31,450 bases of DNA from Helicobacter sp. (GTDB lineage Bacteria; Campylobacterota; Campylobacteria; Campylobacterales; Helicobacteraceae), in contig JARHZY010000030.1 in the NCBI GenBank assembly GCA_029264655.1, forward strand, positions 1 to 31,450, read 5' to 3'. This document shows, in pieces, positions 1 to 7,488 of the stretch. How positions within the stretch are numbered: position 1 is the first letter of the stretch; each line of letters opens with the position of its first letter. The position numbers and the translations under genes were made by a program. The notes under the pieces were generated by a model. It did not search any database and had not been told where the DNA came from. It saw only the letters and a list, made by a program, of their open reading frames with translations.

Positions 1-458
1 TTGAGAGAATGGTTTTACCATTTAAGAAAAATCTAGCAATTTTAGGTATAGAATTAGACATTCGCTTAATAGATTCTGCACAATATGAAAACAGAGTAAA
101 AAAATTTGATTATGATATGATTGTAGGAGTAATACCCCAAAGCTTATTCCCCGGAAATGAGCAAGACTTCTTTTTTTCTACGATGAGTGCGGATATGCAA
201 GGTTCAAGGAATTTCTCTGGTGTAAGAAATAAGGCTATTGATAAATTAATAGTTTTGCTTAATCAAACAACAAACCATGATGAAAGGGTAGCAATAATAC
301 ATGCAATGGATAGAATCTTGCTTTGGGGATTCTATGTTGTGCCGCATTATTATAGCCCACATTTTCGTATAGCATTAAAAAGCAATATACAAATGCCAAC
401 ATATTTTCCACCTTATGCATCACCATTTATTATATATCACTATTGGTGGGGAGAATAA
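1..458 (+). CDS. Peptide ABC transporter substrate-binding protein, YejA-like (C-terminal part)
   Basis: This is the last ~152 codons of a gene that begins before the window; the frame is open from base 3 to a TAA at 456-458. The protein belongs to solute-binding protein family 5, the periplasmic receptors that deliver oligopeptides to an inner-membrane ABC importer. The clearest sign is the block with FPGNEQDFFFSTMSAD and GSRNFSGVRNKAIDKLI, which matches the SPGNEQRD...PGSRN..GI..PAVDALI block of the YejA (microcin C/oligopeptide) branch. The end, with paired tryptophans (YHYWWGE), is also usual for that branch. The next gene starts 20 bases later on the same strand, so the two are probably cotranscribed. 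The signal peptide and N-terminal lobe are outside the window, so substrate preference cannot be judged. Confidence 0.85.
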   Translation, partial: ERMVLPFKKNLAILGIELDIRLIDSAQYENRVKKFDYDMIVGVIPQSLFPGNEQDFFFSTMSADMQGSRNFSGVRNKAIDKLIVLLNQTTNHDERVAIIHAMDRILLWGFYVVPHYYSPHFRIALKSNIQMPTYFPPYASPFIIYHYWWGE

Positions 459-478
459 GACTTTAGGGGGGTAAGAGT

Positions 479-1402
479 ATGCAATATAAAGGTAAGTTGT
501 TATATGTATTTGGTATATGTAGCTCTATTATGTTTGCTACACCAATACATGGAATCTATAAAGAAACAAAAGAACAAGAGAAAGAAATTGCCAAAGAAAC
601 AACACAACAAAAGGATTCCATACAAACACATACATTCAAAGAAGATAACTACAAAAACCATAATCCATTATTTGGCGATACACGCCAATCAGTAAGCATA
701 AATTATACCTCAACGCTTGGGTTAAGCGATATGCAAACACTTCTTTTTAATGGCATCACAACACATTATCATTATCCATTAACATGGAAAAAATGGCAAT
801 TACAAGCTTTTGGTAATATGGCTTTAGGAAATACCCTATTAACCACGCAAGTAGCACAAAATAATGCATTTTTTTATGGTATAAATGCAGGTTTGCAAGG
901 CTCTATACCACTAAGCATGCAAGATGTCATAGCCCATGCAATATTTGGCATTGATATGGGTTTTGCCATATTAACACAACAAGCTGCAAATACACCATTA
1001 CATAGTTATATGGGCGTTGATTTTCTTTATGAGCGGTATGTATTCCGTCCTTTTATTGGTTTATCTGCAATTATACCTTTTAGTAGCACTCATTATTTAT
1101 CTGTAGCTGGTATTACTGAAATTGGTATAAAAACTTTTTATCGCGGTGATTCTGTCTTCACTTTTGCAAAATTAGCTATCTCCTATCTTTTTTCAAAAAA
1201 TAATGCAAATATATTCATTCTTTTGCCACAAGCAACACCATTGTATATGGGGGCAAATGCATTAGCTTTTAATTTTCATGGTGGAGTGCAATATTTTACT
1301 ACACAATATTTGAGATTCCATGCTCAAGTTATGGTAACATATACATCAAGTTATTATGCCTTAAGCACTAGCGGACAAATTGGCATAAATTATCGTTTTT
1401 AA
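479..1402 (+). CDS. Outer-membrane beta-barrel protein (Helicobacter OMP type)
   Basis: A 307-residue protein with a likely signal peptide (about residues 1-25, a hydrophobic core then ATPIHG). A polar Lys/Glu/Gln/Thr-rich linker follows (about 26-70), then alternating hydrophobic/aromatic strands. It ends in INYRF, with the C-terminal phenylalanine used by the BAM machinery to recognise outer-membrane barrels. Gly- and aromatic-rich strands recur (FGNMALGN, FYGINAGLQG, HYLSVAGITEIGIKTFY, FNFHGGVQYF). The start is supported by a strong AGGGGGG ribosome site (465-471) seven bases before the ATG. It lies between a peptide-binding protein and an S4 protein in what looks like one operon. I cannot assign it to a named Hop/Hor/Hof member, and its function is unknown; adhesin or porin are both possible. 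Confidence 0.75.
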   Translation: MQYKGKLLYVFGICSSIMFATPIHGIYKETKEQEKEIAKETTQQKDSIQTHTFKEDNYKNHNPLFGDTRQSVSINYTSTLGLSDMQTLLFNGITTHYHYPLTWKKWQLQAFGNMALGNTLLTTQVAQNNAFFYGINAGLQGSIPLSMQDVIAHAIFGIDMGFAILTQQAANTPLHSYMGVDFLYERYVFRPFIGLSAIIPFSSTHYLSVAGITEIGIKTFYRGDSVFTFAKLAISYLFSKNNANIFILLPQATPLYMGANALAFNFHGGVQYFTTQYLRFHAQVMVTYTSSYYALSTSGQIGINYRF

Positions 1403-1419
1403 TTATAAAGTAGGTAAAA

Positions 1420-1668
1420 ATGAGATTAGATAAATTTTTAAATGCAACAAACCTAACAAAACGTAGGACTATCGCTCAAGATATGTGTGCAAATGGCGTC
1501 GTGCTTGTCAATGGAGTGCCAGCAAAAAGTGCAAAAGAAATAAAAGTTGGCGATATTATTACCTTGCAATTCCTTGAAACAACACATCGCTACAAAGTTT
1601 TACAAATCCCAACTTTAAAAACCATACCAAAAAACATGAAATCTGAATATGTTTGCCTTTTAGATTAA
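1420..1668 (+). CDS. Small S4-domain RNA-binding protein (HP1423/RqcP-like)
   Basis: An 82-residue protein made almost wholly of one S4 RNA-binding fold. RLDKFL at the N-terminus, the helix TKRRTIAQDMCANGVVLVNG and the strand SAKEIKVGDIITLQF are the standard S4 signature. Its size and layout match H. pylori HP1423 and Bacillus RqcP (YabO), both single S4 domains; the family binds structured RNA, and RqcP acts on stalled 50S ribosomes in alanine tailing. A role in ribosome rescue is inferred from family membership only. It starts 17 bases after the outer-membrane protein stop, with TAGG upstream of the ATG, and appears to be the last gene of this operon, since a 637-base spacer follows. Confidence 0.85.
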   Translation: MRLDKFLNATNLTKRRTIAQDMCANGVVLVNGVPAKSAKEIKVGDIITLQFLETTHRYKVLQIPTLKTIPKNMKSEYVCLLD

Positions 1669-2131
1669 TACCAATTTTACTATAAATAAAAGAACATACA
1701 ACACTATAAAATCTCTTTGATAATAATATAAAATCAATTATTACAAAAGTAACAATTAACTTTTTTGTATTTTTAAAATATGATAAACAATAAAACAGAA
1801 TGCCTTATATAGATATATCAAAAAACTTCAGCTAAATACTACATACTTGCATACTTGCTTTTTTACAAATCTTTTTTACATTTTTTTATTATGCTATTTT
1901 CTCATCTTAAACACATAAAATATAGCAAAAAGCATATTGCACTATAAAAAATAGATATTAAAATCACATAATAAAGCTAACAAAATGCAATTCTTTAATG
2001 ATACAATACTTCAATATACCACTATATAGTATTTTATAAAATCATTTATACTCATAAGCTAACCAGCTTTCATTTAAATATCTCAAACACATTACACACA
2101 ATACTATGCAAAAATTATATGATAAAAACAT

Positions 2132-2254
2132 AAAATTTAAATTACATATTGTGTTTGTTACTTTTTGTATCTACCTTATAAATGCCCTATATGCTTTGTT
2201 TATGTATAAAATTTATAAATTTAAGGTAAAAAATTTAAATTACATATTGTATTT
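2132..2254. repeat. Two 25-bp direct repeats upstream of metE
   Basis: AAAATTTAAATTACATATTG is followed by TGTTT in the copy at 2132-2156 and by TATTT in the copy at 2230-2254, so the two differ at one base in 25. Their starts are 98 bases apart, and the second ends 51 bases before the metE ATG. ATTTATAAATT also occurs twice (2211-2221 and 2251-2261). I see no third copy elsewhere in the window. The position suggests operator sites for a regulator of metE, but this is inference. Confidence 0.6.
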
Positions 2255-2261
2255 ATAAATT

Positions 2262-2300
2262 TTTATGGCATAATAACATAAACATATCAAAAGAAAGGGA
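2262..2300 (+). promoter_or_regulatory. Probable metE promoter -10 region and ribosome binding site
   Basis: GGCATAATAA at 2268-2277 offers a TAATAA-type -10 element just after the second direct repeat. The ribosome site AAAGAAAGGGA (2290-2300) sits five bases before the metE ATG at 2306 and fixes that start. There is no clear -35, which is usual for Helicobacter. The assignment of the -10 is by eye. Confidence 0.4.
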
Positions 2301-2305
2301 TTACC

Positions 2306-4564
2306 ATGGGTAGTATTTTAGGATTTCCTCGTATTGGAAAAAATAGAGAGTTAAAAAAGGCATTAGAGAGTTTTTGGAATGGTAAGTGTAGCCAGCAGGA
2401 TTTAGAATCTGTAGCAAAAAACTTGCGTTCAGCACATTGGGAGCAACAAAAAAATCTTGATTATGTATGTATTAATGATTTTAGTTTCTATGATAATGTG
2501 CTTGATTTAGCTTATGCCTTGAATGCAAAACCGCAACGATTTAAGGATTTAGAGGGGTTAGAGGGTTATTTTGCAATGGCAAGAGGACATACAAAAGGTG
2601 TGGCATGTGAAATGACAAAATGGTTTAATACCAATTACCACTATGTTGTGCCAGAACTTAGCGATACAGATTCCTACCATGCCAATATACAATATATCAA
2701 AGCACAATACATAGAAGCAAAAGAATTGGGATATACTCCAAAGATTTCACTTATTGGGCTTTTTACTTTCTTTGGTTTAAGTAAAATAACACAAGGCAAT
2801 CCAAATATAATTTTTGAAAAATTGCAAATAGCGTATGTAGATTTAATCAATCAAATTGCAGATTTAGATAAAGATGTGGTTATAGAATTTAGTGAGCCTA
2901 TTTTTACACAAGGAGTGCAAAATGTGCTGTTTTCGCGATTAGATAATATAGAATCTACATTAAGCACATTCTATAATACCATAAGCACAAAAGGTGTTAA
3001 AGCAATTGTAAGCACATTTTTTGAACATAGCAATGAGCTTACAAAAATACTTCTACAAACAAATATCTATGGTATAGGGCTTGATTTTATATATGGAGAA
3101 AAAAATATAGAATCATTACCACTCATTGCCCATAGCGATAAGATTCTATATGCAGGAGTAATTGATGGACGTAATATTTGGGTAGCAGACATAGAATCTA
3201 AACTCAAACTCCTAGAAACCATAAGTAGCATTGTGCCAAAAGATAGAGTGGTGGTGAGTGCATCTTGCTCTCTTTTACATGTGCCTTTTAGTAAAGATGG
3301 TGAAACTAAAATAGAATCAGAAATTCTCTCTTGGTTAAGCTTTGCACAAGAAAAAATTGAAGAACTTTATGTGCTTGAAAATGTATTTAGAGGGCAATTT
3401 GATTCCAAAATACAAGATTTTTTAGAACAAAATAAAGCCATTAACACAAGCCGCAGGCATTCTCATAAAACACACAATAAAACAATACGCCAACGCATTG
3501 CAGCCTATAACCACCAGCAAAGAAGTTTATCTTTTGCAGAACGCATTAAGATTCAAAAAAAGCAGTTAAATCTCCCAACCTTGCCTACCACTACTATTGG
3601 TTCTTTTCCACAAACAAGTGAAATTAGAGCATTGCGTTTAGGATACAAAAAGGGTGAAATCAACAAGGCACAATATGAAGATGGCATAAAAGCATATATC
3701 AAGGATTGTGTAAAGTTTCAAGAAGAGATTGGGCTTGATGTGCTTGTGCATGGCGAGCCAGAACGCAATGATATGGTAGAGTATTTTGGCGAACAACTTG
3801 AAGGTTTTGTCTTTAGTAGCAATGCGTGGGTGCAAAGCTATGGAAGTCGCTGTGTAAAACCACCTATTATTTATGGTGATGTTGCACGTCCAAAACCAAT
3901 GACAATTGAATGGATTACTTATGCACAAAGTCTAACAAAAAAGATTATGAAAGGTATGCTAACAGGTCCTGTTACAATTTTAAATTGGAGTTTTGTGCGT
4001 GATGATTTAGCAAGGAGTGCGGTATGCGAACAAATTGCATTATGTATTGCTGATGAAATTGATGATTTGCAAAAGGCAGGTATTCAAATTATCCAAGTAG
4101 ATGAAGCTGCTTTTAAAGAAGGGTATCCCTTACGACAAGAAAATATTAAAGAATATGAAACTTGGGCATTACAATGTTTTAAGAGTGCTACAGCTATTGC
4201 TGCACCACAGACACAAATCCACACGCATATGTGTTATAGTGAATTTAATGATATTATTAAAACTATTGAAGCCCTTGATGCAGATGTTATTAGCATTGAA
4301 ACAGCACGAAGTGGCAATGAATTATTGAAAGTCTTTAAAGAAGTAGGCTATACGCACGAAGTAGGTCCGGGTGTCTATGATATACATAGCCCAAGAATAC
4401 CAAGCGTAGCAGAGCTTGAAACACAAATTAGAGCATTGCTTGAAGTATTACCCAAAGAGCAATTATGGATAAATCCAGATTGTGGTTTAAAAACAAGAAA
4501 ATGGGAAGAAGTGAAACCAAGCCTACAAAACATTGTAGAAGCAGTAAAAAAGGTGCGTGCATAA
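2306..4564 (+). CDS. metE: Cobalamin-independent methionine synthase (5-methyltetrahydropteroyltriglutamate-homocysteine methyltransferase)
   Basis: This enzyme moves the methyl group of 5-methyltetrahydrofolate-triglutamate to homocysteine to make methionine, without vitamin B12. The protein is 752 residues, essentially the same length as E. coli MetE (753). It has the two-barrel layout: an N-terminal domain opening with GFPRIGKNRELK and a catalytic C-terminal domain starting near LPTTTIGSFPQT (427-437). All four zinc ligands are at the same numbers as in E. coli: His641 and Cys643 (HTHMCYSE), Glu665 (ISIETARSG) and Cys726 (NPDCGLKTRKW). The start is supported by AAAGAAAGGGA five bases upstream. 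metF, which makes its methyl donor, lies 330 bases downstream. H. pylori lacks metE, so this marks an organism able to make its own methionine without B12. Confidence 0.97.
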   Translation: MGSILGFPRIGKNRELKKALESFWNGKCSQQDLESVAKNLRSAHWEQQKNLDYVCINDFSFYDNVLDLAYALNAKPQRFKDLEGLEGYFAMARGHTKGVACEMTKWFNTNYHYVVPELSDTDSYHANIQYIKAQYIEAKELGYTPKISLIGLFTFFGLSKITQGNPNIIFEKLQIAYVDLINQIADLDKDVVIEFSEPIFTQGVQNVLFSRLDNIESTLSTFYNTISTKGVKAIVSTFFEHSNELTKILLQTNIYGIGLDFIYGEKNIESLPLIAHSDKILYAGVIDGRNIWVADIESKLKLLETISSIVPKDRVVVSASCSLLHVPFSKDGETKIESEILSWLSFAQEKIEELYVLENVFRGQFDSKIQDFLEQNKAINTSRRHSHKTHNKTIRQRIAAYNHQQRSLSFAERIKIQKKQLNLPTLPTTTIGSFPQTSEIRALRLGYKKGEINKAQYEDGIKAYIKDCVKFQEEIGLDVLVHGEPERNDMVEYFGEQLEGFVFSSNAWVQSYGSRCVKPPIIYGDVARPKPMTIEWITYAQSLTKKIMKGMLTGPVTILNWSFVRDDLARSAVCEQIALCIADEIDDLQKAGIQIIQVDEAAFKEGYPLRQENIKEYETWALQCFKSATAIAAPQTQIHTHMCYSEFNDIIKTIEALDADVISIETARSGNELLKVFKEVGYTHEVGPGVYDIHSPRIPSVAELETQIRALLEVLPKEQLWINPDCGLKTRKWEEVKPSLQNIVEAVKKVRA

Positions 4565-4894
4565 ATGATAATAATGCAAACTCTTTACACATTTCTATAT
4601 GATTTTATTGCATAAAAAACCTAAGAAATGCTAAGAGTTTGAGTAGTCAGTATCACTAAGATAAGTAATAAAGGGATAGATTATAAAATAAATACTATCT
4701 GTTAGCTTTTGCAATGCCTATCTACCTATAGATTTTATTATAAAAATTTAGATTCTATAGTGATAAACATAGCAATCAACCTATATGCTTTAAAACTTTT
4801 TAGAGTTATATAAAGATTCTATATTGTGTTATTACAACAATAAATCACATTATGCAAAGTTTTTAGAATCTTGTTTAAACAGAAAGGATATAAA
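4565..4894. other. metE-metF spacer
   Basis: These 330 bases hold no gene. The repeated GATTCTAT/TAGATTCTA words are ordinary for this genome. TATATT near 4828 and TAGAAT at 4864 are possible metF -10 elements, but neither stands out. No strong terminator with a U-run is seen after metE. The pair does not form a tight operon, so metF probably has its own promoter here. Confidence 0.45.
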
Positions 4895-5794
4895 ATGCTA
4901 GAATCTCTTATAGCCAAACTCAATAGTAATGAGCTATTTCTAAGCCTAGAAGTCTCACCAAATTTAAGTGGCAAGTTAGGACAAACTTTTATCAATGAGC
5001 TTTGCACATTAGAACATATAGATTGTCTTGTTTGCACAGATTCTCCATTGGCAAGATTAAAACCATCATCTATACTCACTTCAATTAAATTACAAAATGC
5101 TATCAAAAAGCCTGTAATCTGCACGCTTTCTATGCGAGATAGAAATTCCATAGCATTATGTGGAGATATTTTAGGTGCAAATGAATTAGGGTTGCGTGCA
5201 TTCCTTAGCCTTACAGGAGATAGTGTCAAAAATGGTGATTGTGTAGATTCTAAAGGTGTATTTGAGGGTAACTCTCTAAAACTTGGCAAAATCATACAAG
5301 AACTTAATGAAGGTAGGGCTATAAATGGCAAAGCCTTGCAAGAACATGTAGAACAAATCTATAATTTTCAAGTGATTAACTCCTATGCAAACAACCCGCA
5401 TTCCCTAAAAAGCAGAATGCATAAAAAATTAACTTCTTCTCTTGTATATGGACTTTTTACGCAGCCTGTATTTTCCATACAAGCAGCAGAATTTTTACTT
5501 GAAAGTCTTAGCGAGATAAATGCCACATTAAACCAACAATGTATAATGGTGCTGGGATTTTTTCCTGTATTACGATACAAAGTGGCACTTTTTTTACGAG
5601 ATAAATTGCCCGGCGTTTATATCCCAAATGAATGGATAGATAAGCTTTACCACGCAAGTAAAAAAGACGCACAAGAAGAGCAAAAAGTAGGCTTATCTAT
5701 GTCTTTAGAACTTTTTGAAAATCTACAAAAGTTACATAATAAATTTCATTTTATGAGTGCTAATAAAATAAGCTTAGTAAAGGAGTTTTTATAA
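4895..5794 (+). CDS. metF: Methylenetetrahydrofolate reductase
   Basis: It reduces 5,10-methylenetetrahydrofolate to 5-methyltetrahydrofolate with FAD, giving MetE its methyl donor. From the ATG at 4895 the protein is 299 residues, close to E. coli MetF (296). That start has AGAAAGGA (4881-4888) six bases upstream; a TTG eight codons earlier lacks a ribosome site. The catalytic glutamate sits in FLSLEVSP (Glu19), and the LSLTGD block (Asp109) is the flavin/folate contact corresponding to ALRGD in E. coli. The stretch with RDRN (81-84), LGANELGLRAFLSLTGD and the spaced GD/S block resembles the reductase half of YitJ-type homocysteine methyltransferase-MTHFR fusions more than E. coli MetF. It is divergent but not visibly damaged. 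Confidence 0.88.
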   Translation: MLESLIAKLNSNELFLSLEVSPNLSGKLGQTFINELCTLEHIDCLVCTDSPLARLKPSSILTSIKLQNAIKKPVICTLSMRDRNSIALCGDILGANELGLRAFLSLTGDSVKNGDCVDSKGVFEGNSLKLGKIIQELNEGRAINGKALQEHVEQIYNFQVINSYANNPHSLKSRMHKKLTSSLVYGLFTQPVFSIQAAEFLLESLSEINATLNQQCIMVLGFFPVLRYKVALFLRDKLPGVYIPNEWIDKLYHASKKDAQEEQKVGLSMSLELFENLQKLHNKFHFMSANKISLVKEFL

Positions 5795-6118
5795 CTCTAG
5801 CTTTAATATTTTTATATTTTTTTTGTAATATAAAATTGTAATAATTGCATAAATATCCTAAATCTCTCTAAGATAACCCTCTTTAACGCTAAGATAAGCT
5901 CTCTATAGAATGAGAATATCAAGAGATTCTAATATTTTATATTGTTACACAAATAATAATTACTATAAAGCAAAAATAAATATGGGTCATCATATTATCT
6001 TAATACAAACACTTCTTAACACTAGAAGTATAATATGCTAATATAGTAACTATAATACAAAATGTGATAGTATGGTTTTTAGTATTGTATAATGGTATTC
6101 TAGCATTATTACACTATG
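5795..6118. other. Spacer between convergent metF and comEC
   Basis: These 324 bases contain no supported gene. A short partial repeat, CTAAGATAA followed by CTCT, occurs twice around 5857-5905, and TATAGTAACTATA is a small odd palindrome near 6043-6055. No intrinsic terminator with a clear U-run could be identified for either gene, although the region must end two converging transcripts. Confidence 0.5.
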
Positions 6119-7459
6119 CTAAGATTGCATATAAATAAACAAATTCACTCCGTAAAAAAGGCATGCACATAATATACTTACAAAATATGCCCATAAAAAA
6201 CGTATGGCAAGAAAACAGAATGCAATATATATTATGAGAAACCACAATGGTGTATAACACATAGATAAGAAAAAATCATGTGCTACAACCTGCAAAATAA
6301 TAGAATCAAAAAGATTTCCATAATGAAAAATATGAGCAATAATTGCAATAGGAAAAAGCAATACAAAGCAAATACTAAGTGGTATTGACATGAGTTGGTA
6401 AGGAGAAAAATATGGGAAAAAATAATGCACAATAGGAATCATCTGTATAAAAATAATGCAATTAAATAAAACAACACCAAACAAAAATTTCTTTAATCCC
6501 ATATAGGCTGTAAGCATTATGCCAATATGGCGTATAAATAAAAAAATACAAAATACGCCAGCCACAGAAAGCAAAAAACCAACATGAAACAATAAGCTTA
6601 CATTCCAAGATAATGCCAACAGCACACATAAGAAAAGAGTAAGAAAATTTGTAATTTGCAATCCACAAAAAAGTATAATATAAGCAATGCATGCCATAAG
6701 AAAGGCACGCAAAAAACTTGGCTGAAAATCAATAAATACAAGATAACAAAATGCAAAAATAAGCCCCAAACAACCTAAATCATACACTGCATTACGATAG
6801 CAAAAAAAACGATGTAGCAAAAAATAAAAAGGACAAATAAGCACATAAAACATAAAACTTAGCACCGCAAGATGAAAACCACTAATAGCAATCAAATGTG
6901 CTAAACCCAATGCAGTGGCACTCTGCCTTAATGGCTTTGCTAAATAATCTGCAAAAAAAAGTGCGTGGTAAAGATTGGCAGGAAGCATATCTACATGTTG
7001 TTGCTTGATGAAATTACGCAAAAAATGCTTTTTATCTATGCTTGGCATAAGCGATAAACTTGAATTATAAATATTGCAACTTTTTAGAAATTGTAAAAAA
7101 GTGCAACGATAAATCTTTCCATATACACGCACTTTTTTACCAATAAGTTGCTTAAACTTACCCCTATAATTTGCATAAAATATATTACCTTGCGTATCTT
7201 GCAGTTTAAATCGCTCACTATTTTCTTTTTTAGTATAATGGAATATTATAGTTGCTTCAAAAGTATGACCTTTTTTCATTGCTAAAAAAGTTTGGTATTT
7301 CATCAATAGATTACCACAACATAACCCAAGCAATATACTAAAAAGGATTATATAATGTTTGATTGGTATTTGTAAGACAAAAGCATTATTTTTTTGTTGT
7401 CGTATATTGATATAATAGGCTTGCTGTATCTTGTGTAGTAATACATGCAAAAAGCCCAT
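6119..7459 (-). CDS. comEC: ComEC/Rec2-type DNA uptake channel
   Basis: This is the inner-membrane channel that carries single-stranded DNA into the cytoplasm during natural transformation. The 446 residues show one or two N-terminal membrane segments (about 34-52), a soluble OB-like domain (about 65-140, with FKLQDTQGNIFYANYRG), then a polytopic competence domain. The signature HLIAISGFH lies at 188-196. There is no C-terminal metallo-beta-lactamase domain, as in H. pylori ComEC (about 437 residues), so this is the family's normal short form and not a truncation. The ATG follows GGAG by five bases and lies 29 bases after the uvrC stop, so it is probably read from the uvrC transcript. Confidence 0.88.
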   Translation of the reverse strand: MGFLHVLLHKIQQAYYINIRQQKNNAFVLQIPIKHYIILFSILLGLCCGNLLMKYQTFLAMKKGHTFEATIIFHYTKKENSERFKLQDTQGNIFYANYRGKFKQLIGKKVRVYGKIYRCTFLQFLKSCNIYNSSLSLMPSIDKKHFLRNFIKQQHVDMLPANLYHALFFADYLAKPLRQSATALGLAHLIAISGFHLAVLSFMFYVLICPFYFLLHRFFCYRNAVYDLGCLGLIFAFCYLVFIDFQPSFLRAFLMACIAYIILFCGLQITNFLTLFLCVLLALSWNVSLLFHVGFLLSVAGVFCIFLFIRHIGIMLTAYMGLKKFLFGVVLFNCIIFIQMIPIVHYFFPYFSPYQLMSIPLSICFVLLFPIAIIAHIFHYGNLFDSIILQVVAHDFFLSMCYTPLWFLIIYIAFCFLAIRFLWAYFVSILCACLFYGVNLFIYMQS

Positions 7460-7488
7460 ATTATCTCCTTTATATTGGTTTAGAATCT

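Larger units (their letters stand above)
1669..2305. other. AT-rich spacer upstream of metE
   Basis: The 637 bases between the S4 gene and metE have no convincing open reading frame. The 3' third holds the direct repeats described separately and the likely metE promoter. No cobalamin or SAM riboswitch consensus is visible. The rest is very AT-rich; an interrupted frame on the minus strand around 1870-2080 is compatible with chance at this base composition. Confidence 0.6.

Noticed and set aside
466..471. A run of six G before the outer-membrane protein gene, considered as a phase-variable tract.
   Set aside because: It is part of a normal strong ribosome site (AGGGGGG). Six bases are too few for frequent slippage, and trmB has a similar site.
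1870..2080. Minus-strand frame with few stops upstream of metE, giving a membrane-like peptide.
   Set aside because: Three stops in about 70 codons is within chance for this base composition, and no conserved motif or start is seen.
1669..2305. Possible cobalamin or SAM riboswitch before metE.
   Set aside because: The spacer has almost no GC-rich paired segments and none of the conserved core words of these riboswitches.
6119..7459. ComEC looked truncated because it lacks the metallo-beta-lactamase domain.
   Set aside because: Helicobacter ComEC is normally this short, so no truncation is needed.
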